Below, piece after piece: positions 1-8,559 of a stretch of DNA of 64,000 bases. The notes below the pieces were generated by a model. That model searched no databases. It saw only the letters and a list, made by a program, of their open reading frames with translations, and had not been told where the DNA came from. Location of the stretch: NCBI GenBank assembly GCA_963667535.2, contig CAXXDU010000002.1, positions 1,302,001 through 1,366,000 of the forward strand, written 5' to 3'. This DNA comes from UBA5614 sp963667535. Its GTDB lineage: Bacteria > Cloacimonadota > Cloacimonadia > Cloacimonadales > Cloacimonadaceae. The position numbers and the translations under genes are program-made. Every line of letters begins with the position of its first letter. The stretch's first letter is position 1.

Positions 1-587
1 TCAAAGATAATACCGATTATGCTTATCTTGCCAATCTGCGTCTGACTCCCATTGCAGGCATCACATTAGGTGGTTCCTATATGTCAAATACGGTTGGCAG
101 AGAAAAAGCTATTGCCGGCGATGCTAACAATTCCTCTTATGAAGAACAAAGCTTGATGGATGGCTTGGGTCGTTTAGCCTACGGTCCTGTTGATCTATGG
201 GTGGAGTACATATCCAAAGATGTTAAATATCCTAATGCCACCACCAAAGATTACACAGCAAAGGGTTTGATGATTATGCCCACAGTATCTCTGGCACAGT
301 ATCTTCCTGTAGATATTCAACTTCTCGGTAGATATGACTCCTGGGATGAATCAGACCGTCCAACCTCTGATGCAGCCCGCAGTTTACTAACAGCTACCAC
401 AATCGGTGTGAACTACAACTTTTTGAAGGATGCCACAGATGTAGCCCAGATGCAGCTTCAACTCAACTACACAGACAAGAAATATGACGAAGGTAAATCC
501 CATGCAGACTTTGCTGATGGCAAGAAAGATAGCAGTCAGCTTATGCTCCAGCTTAAATGGAAATTTGCCAACACAATATCTAATTAA
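1..587 (+). CDS. Outer-membrane beta-barrel (porin-like) protein, 5' truncated by window edge
   Basis: The reading frame is open from base 3 to the stop at 585-587, so the gene begins before the window; the methionine at 81 is internal. The visible 194 or so residues alternate polar and hydrophobic positions with many Tyr, Asp and Asn, and end in a strand-like segment (LMLQLKWKFANTISN), as in outer-membrane barrels. Only 18 bases separate it from pstS, so it probably shares that operon, and a phosphate- or anion-selective porin feeding the Pst system is a reasonable guess. No specific porin family can be assigned from the fragment. Confidence 0.6.
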   Translation, partial: KDNTDYAYLANLRLTPIAGITLGGSYMSNTVGREKAIAGDANNSSYEEQSLMDGLGRLAYGPVDLWVEYISKDVKYPNATTKDYTAKGLMIMPTVSLAQYLPVDIQLLGRYDSWDESDRPTSDAARSLLTATTIGVNYNFLKDATDVAQMQLQLNYTDKKYDEGKSHADFADGKKDSSQLMLQLKWKFANTISN

Positions 588-605
588 CCAAAGGAGATAA
601 TTATC

Positions 606-1418
606 ATGAGAAGAATGACTTTTATAATCTTAATATTACTAATCATAGCGATACCGATGTTTGCTAAAAAGGCTAATCAACTTACCTGCTCAGGTTCAAC
701 TACTGTTTTGCCGATAGCTCAGGCAGCGGCTGAAGCTTTTATGACAAAGTTTCCCAGTGTGAATGTCTCCATTAGAGGTGGAGGTAGCGGGGTTGGTATT
801 GCTGCTCTGATTTCCGGTTCATGTGATATCGCCAGTTCCTCACGTCCCATGAAAGCCAAAGAAGTTACCCAAGCCAAAGGAAAAGGAGTAAATCCTACTG
901 CCTATTTTGTAGCGAATGACGGAATCGCCATCATAATCAATAACACTAACCCTGTAAAAGATCTTACTCTTAAACAGCTAAAAAGTATCTATACAGGCAA
1001 GATTACCAACTGGAATCAACTGGGTGGTAAGAATCTGCCGATAGTAGTAATATCCCGTGATGTAGCTTCCGGAACGTTTGAAGTGTTTAATGAAAAAGCC
1101 CTGCAAGGCAGCAAAGTAATTGATTCAGCTCAGATGCTTGCTTCCAACAATGCTGTAGCTTCCTCGGTTGGCAATACGCCCGGTGCTATCGGATATGTAG
1201 GTCTTGGTTATGTCACAGATGATGTGCATGCTCTGGTCATTGATAATGTAACTCCAACAGAAAAGACAGTAAAAGACAAAAGCTACAAACTCAGCCGTAA
1301 GCTCTATATGTACACCAATGGAAAAGCGCAGGGCAATGCAGCCAATTTCATTTCTTTTATCCAGTCCGCAGAGGGACAGCAGATAGTCAAAGATAACGGC
1401 TTTATCACTCTCAACTAA
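606..1418 (+). CDS. pstS: Phosphate ABC transporter substrate-binding protein PstS
   Basis: Periplasmic phosphate-binding component of the high-affinity PstSCAB importer. Residues 1-20 form a signal peptide ending near Phe-Ala-Lys. The mature part carries the family landmarks: SGSTTVLPIAQAA near residue 30, RGGGSGVGIAALI near 57, SSRPMK near 79 and SRDVASGTFEVF near 148, which supply the phosphate-binding Ser/Thr, Arg and Gly residues. A length of 270 aa is normal for the short PstS type. The ribosome site AGGAGATAATTATC precedes the ATG. It lies directly upstream of pstC, pstA, pstB and phoU, so the assignment is secure. Confidence 0.95.
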   Translation: MRRMTFIILILLIIAIPMFAKKANQLTCSGSTTVLPIAQAAAEAFMTKFPSVNVSIRGGGSGVGIAALISGSCDIASSSRPMKAKEVTQAKGKGVNPTAYFVANDGIAIIINNTNPVKDLTLKQLKSIYTGKITNWNQLGGKNLPIVVISRDVASGTFEVFNEKALQGSKVIDSAQMLASNNAVASSVGNTPGAIGYVGLGYVTDDVHALVIDNVTPTEKTVKDKSYKLSRKLYMYTNGKAQGNAANFISFIQSAEGQQIVKDNGFITLN

Positions 1419-1442
1419 GCTGAAACAGTAAATCAATATCAG

Positions 1443-1471
1443 GAAGGGATGTGCATCTCCTGCCTCCCTTC
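1443..1471 (+). other. Hairpin between pstS and pstC
   Basis: GAAGGGA (1443-1449) can pair with TCCCTTC (1465-1471) in the 114-bp gap between pstS and pstC. No T-run follows, so it is not a classic terminator. Such gaps often make the binding protein more abundant than the permease by partial termination or mRNA processing; that role is inferred here. Confidence 0.35.
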
Positions 1472-1532
1472 TTGCTGTATGAGTAAGGGAGTATATTTTG
1501 TGTGTTAAATCCATAATTTTAAAGGTAGAAAA

Positions 1533-2402
1533 GTGAATTCTTACAAGGAAAAATTATTCAGAGCAGTAACCTATACTGCTTCTTTGTTTGTTCTGGTTTT
1601 TTTGGTGGGGATAATTATCAGTATTTTCAAAGAAGGCATTCCAATCTTCAAAGTAGTTAGTATCAGGGATTTTCTCTTAGGTCTTGGCTGGTATCCCACC
1701 CACGAACAGCCTGAATTTGGAGTGGGCAGCTTAATCATCGGCTCAATCTATGTAACATTAGGCGCTTTGATAATTGCCATTCCTCTGGGCTTGGGCTCTG
1801 CCATCTACATTGCAGAACTGGCAAGCTCCCGAGTAAAAGAAATAATCAAACCTATAATTGAGCTTCTGGCTGGTATTCCGTCGGTTGTATACGGACTGTT
1901 TGGCATGGCTTTTCTGGCTCCAGCTATCAGAGTGTGGTTTGGTCTGGATTCAGGATTAAATATTCTATCTGCTTCCATCATACTTGGTATCATGATTATA
2001 CCTATCATTACCAGCATGAGCGAAGACGCTTTGACCACTGTACCCAAAAACCTGCGGGAAGCTTCTCTGGCACTCGGCGCTACGCCCTGGGAAACAATTA
2101 CCAGGGTTGTAGTTCCTGCTGCTAAAAGCGGCATTATCGGCAGCATCCTGTTAGGTTTTGGCAGGGCAGTCGGGGAGACGATGGTAGTGCTAATGGTAGC
2201 TGGGGGCAGTGCGCAGATACCTCATAGTATCTTTGATTCTGTGCGTCCCATGACTTCTGCGATTGCTTCAGAAATGGGTGAAACTGTTGTAGGAGATTTG
2301 CATTATAATGCCTTGTTTGCGTTGGCAACAGTACTGTTTCTTATAACTTTCATCAGCAATCTGGTTACAGAACTGGTCTTCCTGAAGAGGGTTAAACGAT
2401 GA
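1533..2402 (+). CDS. pstC: Phosphate ABC transporter permease PstC
   Basis: Inner-membrane permease subunit of the phosphate importer, pairing with PstA. The 289 residues contain about six hydrophobic helices, the first at residues 12-32. The cytoplasmic coupling motif of binding-protein-dependent permeases is visible as EASLALGATPWETI near residue 178. GIPSVVYGLFGMAF near residue 113 is typical of PstC and PstA. The start codon is GTG at 1533, with a weak GGTAG upstream. Its last four bases overlap the ATG of pstA, indicating translational coupling. Confidence 0.95.
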   Translation: MNSYKEKLFRAVTYTASLFVLVFLVGIIISIFKEGIPIFKVVSIRDFLLGLGWYPTHEQPEFGVGSLIIGSIYVTLGALIIAIPLGLGSAIYIAELASSRVKEIIKPIIELLAGIPSVVYGLFGMAFLAPAIRVWFGLDSGLNILSASIILGIMIIPIITSMSEDALTTVPKNLREASLALGATPWETITRVVVPAAKSGIIGSILLGFGRAVGETMVVLMVAGGSAQIPHSIFDSVRPMTSAIASEMGETVVGDLHYNALFALATVLFLITFISNLVTELVFLKRVKR

Positions 2403-3253
2403 ATACGAGAAGTTTTAAGCAGCTCATCGGCATCAATACCATGCGCTTTTGTTCAATCGTAACAGTTGGCTTTTTACTATTGTTTTTGTATAAAATATTT
2501 TCCAAAGGCTTGGGCATGATAAGCTGGAGCTTTCTCACCCAGCCACCATTAAAAGGCATGACGGAAGGCGGTATCTATCCGGCTTTAGTGGGTACATTCT
2601 GGTTAACTGTATTGTCCATTGCCATAGCAGTTCCGCTGGGATTAGCCACAGCAGTTTTTCTCAGATGCTACGGCAAACCAAGATGGCTGATGCAGATAGT
2701 CAGGATATCGATAAACACACTTGCCGGCATACCATCCATCGTATATGGTTTGTTTGGCTTAGCAGTATTTGTAAACCTGCTCAAATTCAATGTTTCTCTG
2801 ATTTCAGGAGCTTTGACTCTGGCAGTTTTAGCATTGCCGGTTATTATTAATGCCAGTGAAGAAGCGCTGAGAGGTGTTCCTGATGAATTCTATCAGGCTT
2901 CTTTAGCTTTAGGCGCGACGCAAAGCCAGACCATTATGCGGGTGCTGATTCCCACAGCTTTGCCGAGTATCCTGACCGGTATCATCATCAGTATTGGCAG
3001 GGTGGCAGGTGAAACAGCTCCGATTATGTTTACCGCAGCAACCTTTTATTCTTTGAAACTCCCTCAGGGTGTTTCAGATGAAGTCATGGCGTTGCCATAT
3101 CATATTTATGCTTTAATGACAGAAGGCACACATGCCGAGTCACAAGTGCCGATTGCTTATGGCACAGCAGTTGTTTTATTACTTTTGGTATTGAGCATCA
3201 GCTCACTGGCAATCATCATACGTTATAGAATCAGGAAGAAAAGAAAATGGTAA
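2399..3253 (+). CDS. pstA: Phosphate ABC transporter permease PstA
   Basis: Second membrane permease of the phosphate importer, 284 aa with six predicted helices. It repeats the PstC landmarks: GIPSIVYGLFGLAVF near residue 112 and the coupling segment QASLALGATQSQTI near residue 165. The ATG overlaps the pstC stop (ATGA) and the gene's own 3' end overlaps the pstB start by seven bases, so the three genes are tightly coupled. The C-terminus is basic (RIRKKRKW), consistent with a cytoplasmic end. Confidence 0.95.
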   Translation: MNTRSFKQLIGINTMRFCSIVTVGFLLLFLYKIFSKGLGMISWSFLTQPPLKGMTEGGIYPALVGTFWLTVLSIAIAVPLGLATAVFLRCYGKPRWLMQIVRISINTLAGIPSIVYGLFGLAVFVNLLKFNVSLISGALTLAVLALPVIINASEEALRGVPDEFYQASLALGATQSQTIMRVLIPTALPSILTGIIISIGRVAGETAPIMFTAATFYSLKLPQGVSDEVMALPYHIYALMTEGTHAESQVPIAYGTAVVLLLLVLSISSLAIIIRYRIRKKRKW

Positions 3254-4005
3254 ATAATCAATTACAAACAGAATTGCTAAATCTTTGGTTTGGCAACAAT
3301 CATGTTCTGCACAACGTCAGCATCGGTATTGAGGAAAAGAAAATCACCGCCATGATAGGTCCCAGCGGTTGTGGAAAATCAACTTTACTCCGAACCTTTA
3401 ACCGCATGAACGACCTGATCCCGGACACCAGAATTCTGGGCAGTGTCCTTTTAGATGGAGAAAATATCTATCATACCAAAACAGATGTAACTTCAATTAG
3501 GACCAGAGTCGGCATGGTATTTCAAAAACCCAATCCCTTTCCCAAGTCTATATACAACAATGTTGCTTACGGTCTGGCTGTGCAGGGAAAGTTTAAGAAA
3601 GCGGAAATACAAGCCAGAGTAGAGCAGAGCCTCAAAGCTGCCTGGATTTGGGATGAAGTCAAGGATAGATTAAATGAATCTGCCATGTCCTTATCCGGCG
3701 GGCAGCAACAGCGCTTATGCATTGCCAGAGCTTTGGCAAATAATCCCGAAGTCTTGCTTTTGGATGAGCCTACCTCCGCACTTGACCCGCAGTCCACCGC
3801 CAAGATAGAAGAGCTTTGCCTTGAGCTAAAAAAACAGGTGACAATTCTGATAGTGACACATAACATTGCCCAGGCAGGCAGAATCTCAGACTTTACTGCT
3901 TATATGTATCTGGGTGAACTGGTTGAATTTGGTGAGACCAACAGAGTCTTTACCGTTCCGCAAGATAAACGTACCGAAGCCTATTTAACAGGCGTATTCG
4001 GTTAA
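3247..4005 (+). CDS. pstB: Phosphate ABC transporter ATP-binding protein PstB
   Basis: Cytoplasmic ATPase that powers phosphate import. The 252 residues show Walker A GPSGCGKST near residue 39, Q-loop MVFQKPNPFPKSIYNN near residue 90 (a PstB-specific segment), signature LSGGQQQRLCIARALA near residue 149, and Walker B LLLDEPTSALDP near residue 169 with the switch His in VTHN. Length is typical. The ATG overlaps pstA, and phoU follows after nine bases. Confidence 0.96.
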   Translation: MVNNQLQTELLNLWFGNNHVLHNVSIGIEEKKITAMIGPSGCGKSTLLRTFNRMNDLIPDTRILGSVLLDGENIYHTKTDVTSIRTRVGMVFQKPNPFPKSIYNNVAYGLAVQGKFKKAEIQARVEQSLKAAWIWDEVKDRLNESAMSLSGGQQQRLCIARALANNPEVLLLDEPTSALDPQSTAKIEELCLELKKQVTILIVTHNIAQAGRISDFTAYMYLGELVEFGETNRVFTVPQDKRTEAYLTGVFG

Positions 4006-4014
4006 GGAGCAAAC

Positions 4015-4683
4015 ATGTTAATACACAAAATAGTAGAATTGAAACAGAAGATTATGGAAATGGCAGCCACAGTCGAAAAGATGGTCTCATTGTCCTTTGA
4101 AGGTATAGAAAAAGGCATCAACCGTTACAAAGAAGTAATGGATTATGAGCAAAAAGTCAACCGCATGGAGATGGAGATAGAAGACGATTGCATAGTGCTG
4201 ATGGCATTGCAACATCCCGAAGCCAAAGACCTGCGCATCATCCTGATGATTTATAAGATAAACAATGATTTGGAAAGATTGGGTGACCAGGCTTTTAATA
4301 TTGCCGAAAGCGTGGCAAAGATGACAGGAAATCCTCTCAACGCACAAATCCCTGACCTCATCAGTATGAAAGAAGTTACGCTGGAAATGCTGACTCAAAG
4401 CATTGATGCCTATACCAATGAAGATGTCGACAAAGCCCGCTTGATTTGCCGTCAGGACGAAATCGTTGATAGTTATAACCGGCATATTTATAATCAACTC
4501 GTAGAATTGATGAAAGCTAACCCTCTGCAAATTGAACATTATATGCATCTGCTGAGAATTGCCAAAAACCTGGAGCGTGTGGCAGATTTGAGTACAAACA
4601 TTGCAGAAAATACAGTCTATCTTGTGCAAGGCAGAGTCATCAAGCACCATCAGGAAGAAAACGAGACAGATAAGGAGTTATGA
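4015..4683 (+). CDS. phoU: Phosphate transport regulator PhoU
   Basis: Cytoplasmic regulator that restrains Pst activity and, where a PhoR kinase is present, Pho signalling. The 222 aa comprise two copies of the PhoU three-helix unit. The metal-binding motif appears as NNDLERLGDQAFNIAE near residue 83 and again as AKNLERVADLSTNIAEN near residue 183. AGGAG lies just before the start. It follows pstB at nine bases and overlaps the ArsC-like gene by four bases. No PhoB or PhoR gene is visible in the window. Confidence 0.94.
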   Translation: MLIHKIVELKQKIMEMAATVEKMVSLSFEGIEKGINRYKEVMDYEQKVNRMEMEIEDDCIVLMALQHPEAKDLRIILMIYKINNDLERLGDQAFNIAESVAKMTGNPLNAQIPDLISMKEVTLEMLTQSIDAYTNEDVDKARLICRQDEIVDSYNRHIYNQLVELMKANPLQIEHYMHLLRIAKNLERVADLSTNIAENTVYLVQGRVIKHHQEENETDKEL

Positions 4684-5108
4684 TGTTAAAAGTACTCTTT
4701 GTCTGTGTCCACAATTCAGCCCGCAGCCAGATAGCTGAAGAACTGCTGCGCTTGAAGCTGGGCGATAAAGTCCAGGTGGAAAGCGCCGGTCTGGAACCGG
4801 GTGAGCTAAATCCCATCGTAGTAGAAGTACTAAAGGTAATCGGCATTGATATCTCTGCAAAGCAGACTAAAAGCGTCTTTGACCTCTTTAAAGCAGGACA
4901 GCGTTACAATTACGTTATCACAGTGTGTGATGAAACAAGCGGAGAGCGTTGTCCTATCTTTCCCGGAGCCTTAAAAACACTGCATTGGAGCTTTCCTGAC
5001 CCCTCTGCTTTTCAGGGAAACTACGATGAGAAATTTGCCATGACCTGTACTGTTTTGGCTATGATTGAAACAAAAATCGAAGAATTTATCAAGTCAATAC
5101 CTGCATAG
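4680..5108 (+). CDS. ArsC-type low-molecular-weight phosphatase (arsenate reductase-like)
   Basis: A 142-aa protein of the low-molecular-weight tyrosine phosphatase/thioredoxin-coupled arsenate reductase fold. The P-loop VCVHNSARSQIAEE begins at residue 7 and supplies the Cys-X5-Arg active site. A later Cys in VITVCDETSGERCP (about residues 81-93) and the Asp in SFPDPSA complete the ArsC-like layout. Its ATG overlaps the phoU stop, making it the last gene of the pst operon. This fits arsenate detoxification, since arsenate enters through phosphate transporters. A protein phosphatase role is the alternative. Confidence 0.85.
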   Translation: MMLKVLFVCVHNSARSQIAEELLRLKLGDKVQVESAGLEPGELNPIVVEVLKVIGIDISAKQTKSVFDLFKAGQRYNYVITVCDETSGERCPIFPGALKTLHWSFPDPSAFQGNYDEKFAMTCTVLAMIETKIEEFIKSIPA

Positions 5109-5748
5109 TATTGTAGAAGGAATCTTCGCTCATTGTTGCTATTTAGAAACACAGAGAGGAAAGAGAGTTCTTGCTATTTAGAGACACGGAGTCATAGAGA
5201 CACAGAGTTATTTAGTTGAAAGGTGGAACAGTGGAACGGTGAAACAGTGTCATTCCTGCGAAAGCGGGAATCTTAACCTAATCACAGAGACTGTAAGTGA
5301 AATGGTGGAAAGGTGAAAAGGTGAAACGGTGAAACGGTGAAACATTGTCATTCCTGCGAAAGCGGGAATCTTAACCTAATCACAGAGACTGCAAGTGAAA
5401 TGGTGGAACGGTTGAAAGATGAAACGGTGTCGTCCCTGCGCAGGCAGGGATCCATGCTGTTTTAACAATCTACCCACAGAGGCATAGAGTTGTTAACGGA
5501 ACAGTGGTGTCATTCCTGCGAAAGCGGGAATCTTGCTATTTAGAGACACGAAGCCACGAAGAGTTAGAGTATGTAGTTCCGCCTTTAGGCGGTTTTGTTT
5601 CACAAGATATGGAATTATAACGCAAAGCCGCAAGGAGCACAGTCCGGTAGGACGACACTATGTAACCCGGTACGTGAGTGCCGTGCATGAGAGGAAAAAA
5701 CACGCACAGTCCGGTAGGACGACACAAACATCTCTATATAATTTACAG

Positions 5749-6000
5749 TGCCGTCCTGCCGGACTCAAATTGTCGGTTAGTCTTGACCCCGGCACTCACG
5801 TGCCGGGTTACATAGTGTCGTCCTACCGGATTGGGGGTGTAGTGCCGTCCTGCCGGACTCAAATTGTCAGTTAGTCTTGACCCCGGCACTCACGTGCCGG
5901 GTTACATAGTTACATCCTACCGGATTGGGGGTGTAGTGCCGTCCTGCCGGACTGATACGTAGTGGAGGTATCTGTCCCCGGCACTCACGTGCCGGGTTAC
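5749..6000. repeat. 94-bp tandem repeat, 2.7 copies
   Basis: Units begin at 5749, 5843 and 5937, each with TGCCGTCCTGCCGGACT. The first two are nearly identical over 94 bases. Every unit holds the perfect palindrome CCCGGCAC-TCAC-GTGCCGGG. The third diverges in its middle and runs into the segment shared with 63820-64000. Related single units lie at 5641-5690 in the opposite orientation and at 63607-63840. Confidence 0.85.
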
Positions 6001-6156
6001 ATAGTTTCGTTCTCCGAACTAACCACCACATATCTCTGATTCTCCTCTTCCACTAAAGCAATGTTCCCTGCTTATAACTCTATTTATCCTCTTTAATATA
6101 TTAGCTGACGGTAGGGGTCTGCAGGGAGTCATCAGGGAGTCTGCAGGGACTTTAGT
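5976..6156. repeat. Long-range duplicate of 63820-64000
   Basis: About 180 bases, from the ACGTGCCGGGTTACATAG palindrome through GGTAGGGGTCTGCAGGGAGT to GGGACTTTAGT, recur at 63820-64000 with only a few substitutions. The right copy is cut by the window end, so the true repeat is longer. It ends in nested inverted repeats (GGGAGT 6135-6140 with ACTCCC 6165-6170; GGGACT with AGTCCC at 6146-6159). Confidence 0.9.
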
Positions 6157-6551
6157 CCCAAAAGACTCCCACATGAGTCTCTGTAAATTATCTGCGTCAA
6201 GCACAAAAGATAAGAGCAGGAAAAGAGAGATTACTAACGATTGACGAGTAACAATTATCGACATGCTTATCTAAATGAAAGAGCATTGCTCTTTCTCTGT
6301 CCTTTTTCTATTCTCTTCTCTCAAGAGTAAACTCATGCTTCAATCCCTATACGCTTACATAGGAATTGTTAGGGCATTATAAGGGAGGCATAACTGACCA
6401 GCCTTAGGTCAGAGCAAGATGTAACCTCAACTTTAGTTTGGAAAATACCATTCTAAAGAATGGGATACATCCTCAGTCCCCACCTCCCAATTCATAATTC
6501 ATAATTTGCAACTCCGCTGCTCCACGTTTCATCAGGCAATACGAAGGCAAC

Positions 6552-6610
6552 ACACAGCGGACAATCAGCGGACTAAAGCCCGTTGATTGTCCGCTGATTG
6601 TCCGCTGTGT
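6552..6610. repeat. Perfect 21-bp inverted repeat
   Basis: Left arm 6552-6572 and right arm 6590-6610 are exact reverse complements, with a 17-base loop. Each arm contains two GCGGACAATC/GCGGA-like steps, so the hairpin can also slip. No T-run follows and no adjacent gene ends here, so a terminator role is unlikely. Confidence 0.85.
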
Positions 6611-6854
6611 ATCGGCTAACTAATCGAAGAGGAGTCGCATAACATTCTGAGGTGTGATAACTGCAGTGTTGTTTCTTACTGATTGATTTAATATATTGAT
6701 TTATTAAAATATCTCTTGACCTCTATAAAGATAATTAGTTAAAAGTAAATGTGACGTTTACATCAATATAATTTATAGCTGACACTGTCAATGCGTGCTG
6801 ATAAAAGATAGTACCAGATGGGCTTAACTGCTGCTTAATATGAGGGTTTATACA

Positions 6855-8330
6855 ATGAGAACTATTTTTGCATCGCTGTTATTAATATTCGCTGTTTCGA
6901 TTTGTGCTCAAGTGGATAGTACGTTTATCAGCTATTATTATCCAAATATTCAAACCAGTCCATACTGGGATTATATAGGAAATAGCCAAGATACAAAAGC
7001 CGCTAATGTATTTGAAATGTATAATGGTAATTTTGTCCTGCAAGCCTTAGGTATTTTTCACACACCACCACCTGAATTTGTTTACTATCAATCTCCAATG
7101 ATGATTTATAACCGCGAGGGATATTATCAAAACTCAGTATTTGGACCATTTATTGGACAGGATACTATTGTTGATGGATATTTTACCAGAATCATCAAGG
7201 ATGGGTTGGGTGGGTATTTGGCAAATAGTAGATTTCCGAATAGAATAGCCAGGTTGGATGCTAATCTTCAATTCATTGAATATATAAATCTTGCCTATAA
7301 TTTTGAAGAAAATCTCGCACCCGATTATATTATTCCTGCTACTGATGGCTTTGTGGTTATAGGGTCAGTACTTGCAGCTGGGCTTGAACTATGGACTATC
7401 TGTGCCAAGTATGATTACAATTTTAATATGCTATGGCATTATTCATTTTTATCACATGGTCATGAACACAATAGATTAAATCCAACATCAGATGGCGGAT
7501 ACTTGTTCAGTTGGTGGCATTCTCCTTCTCAGTATTTCTTTAAAACAAACGCTTCAGGAGACTCATTATGGATTAAAAATAGTCAAACTCCCTTTGTATC
7601 GGAATTGATTGAATCTAACAATAAATACTATGGATTAAATTACTCAGGATTCGATATGAATAGCGGAAGACTATCTGTTTATAATTATGGGGAAAATTTC
7701 TCAGTTGTGAGTCCCGATTCTGTATTTCTTTCGATTGTTACAGAGCGCCTTTTGTATGGAGATGAAGTATTTTCCACGATCAGGACTGCGGATAACAACA
7801 TTGTTTTACTTGTTTCCACTCCCAATGGAGAGATATTTAAATATGACAGCGATTTCGATCTTATCTGGTCATCTGATAATCTCGTTAATGATAGGATTGG
7901 ATGCGGGACAACACCTGTAACTGAACTAAATAATGGTGACTTGCTATATTGTGCAAGATTGCTTCAGGGGTCTGATACAGATAAATTTGCTCTTGTAAGG
8001 GTTAATTCCAGTGGTCAGGTAACTCCTGTAGATGATGATTATCATGATACCCCCTTTGTAAATCAAATGTCTGTGTATCCCAATCCTTTTAATCATTTCA
8101 ATACTGTTTCATTCTCAACTCCCAAAACATCTAAGTGTGAATTGATTATCTATAATATCAAAGGACAGGCAGTAAAGCATTTAGTAAGTAGTACAAAAAG
8201 CAGAGGTATTTACAAAGCTGAATGGAATGCCGAGGATGATAACGGCAAGCGAGTTTCCTCGGGAGTCTACTTTTACAGGCTGAATATAGATGGACATGTC
8301 TCTTCTAAGAAAATGGTCTTGATGAAGTAA
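6855..8330 (+). CDS. Secreted protein with FlgD/Por-type C-terminal module
   Basis: A 491-aa secreted protein. I chose ATG 6855 over 6840 because it places the signal peptide (MRTIFASLLLIFAVSICAQ) at the N-terminus, with GAGGG about nine bases upstream. The central 370 residues are beta-rich, with repeated Gly-Gly-Tyr and Asp-Gly turns suggesting a propeller-like fold, but no enzyme motif is seen. From about residue 413 comes the C-terminal module: VYPNPFN, LIIYNIKGQAVKHL, AEWNAEDDNGKRVSSG and VYFYRLN, ending KKMVLMK. This module is associated with surface sorting in Bacteroidetes-like phyla. A terminator follows directly. Confidence 0.8.
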   Translation: MRTIFASLLLIFAVSICAQVDSTFISYYYPNIQTSPYWDYIGNSQDTKAANVFEMYNGNFVLQALGIFHTPPPEFVYYQSPMMIYNREGYYQNSVFGPFIGQDTIVDGYFTRIIKDGLGGYLANSRFPNRIARLDANLQFIEYINLAYNFEENLAPDYIIPATDGFVVIGSVLAAGLELWTICAKYDYNFNMLWHYSFLSHGHEHNRLNPTSDGGYLFSWWHSPSQYFFKTNASGDSLWIKNSQTPFVSELIESNNKYYGLNYSGFDMNSGRLSVYNYGENFSVVSPDSVFLSIVTERLLYGDEVFSTIRTADNNIVLLVSTPNGEIFKYDSDFDLIWSSDNLVNDRIGCGTTPVTELNNGDLLYCARLLQGSDTDKFALVRVNSSGQVTPVDDDYHDTPFVNQMSVYPNPFNHFNTVSFSTPKTSKCELIIYNIKGQAVKHLVSSTKSRGIYKAEWNAEDDNGKRVSSGVYFYRLNIDGHVSSKKMVLMK

Positions 8331-8349
8331 TCCCAAATACTCATATAAA

Positions 8350-8380
8350 GGGACGCTTCAAAACCGAGCGTCCCTTTTTT
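8350..8380 (+). terminator. Rho-independent terminator
   Basis: GGGACGCT (8350-8357) pairs with AGCGTCCC (8367-8374) across a nine-base loop and is followed by six Ts (8375-8380). It ends the secreted-protein gene 20 bases upstream. Confidence 0.9.
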
Positions 8381-8497
8381 ATTGGGAGCATAGCTAATAA
8401 AGGCGTAGTTATTACAGTTTAACTAAATCCGAACATTGGAACACAGAATAATACAATTCTGAGAAAAAAACAGCGGAATTCTGCTCAGCTTTTCCTA

Positions 8498-8526
8498 TTG
8501 ACAAAATCTGGTCAAAAGAGACTAAT
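8498..8526 (+). promoter_or_regulatory. Sigma70-like promoter for butyrate kinase
   Basis: TTGACA at 8498-8503, a 17-base spacer and ACTAAT at 8521-8526 lie about 34 bases before the buk start and after the preceding terminator. The -35 is perfect and the -10 is four of six. Confidence 0.45.
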
Positions 8527-8559
8527 GCAAAAAATAATAATTCGTAAATGGAGGAGCCC

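Larger units (their letters stand above)
5109..6839. repeat. Non-coding repeat mosaic between arsC-like gene and next CDS
   Basis: No credible gene lies in these 1.73 kb. The left part (5150-5560) alternates purine-rich units of the type CACAGAGAGGAAAGAGAG and GGTGGAACAGTGGAACGG with a 26-bp palindromic element (GTCATTCCTGCGAAAGCGGG and six more bases) at 5249, 5347 and 5509. The middle holds 94-bp tandem units around an ACGTGCCGGG palindrome. The right part has AT-rich segments with several hairpins and direct relatives elsewhere in the window (28.5, 31.5-32.8, 58.0 and 63.0-64.0 kb). ORFs called in it, such as 5533-5874, are made entirely of repeat sequence. Confidence 0.85.

Noticed and set aside
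1125..1514. 129-codon - strand open frame opposite pstS
   Set aside because: Overlaps conserved pstS coding sequence and the pstS-pstC gap; no ribosome site.
5249..5534. CRISPR-like array of GTCATTCCTGCG repeats
   Set aside because: Spacing between copies is irregular (98 and 162 bases), intervening DNA is itself repetitive, and no cas genes are present.
5533..5874. 113-codon + strand open frame in the repeat block
   Set aside because: Made of GTCCGGTAGGACGA and ACGTGCCGGG repeat units, also readable on the other strand; no start context.
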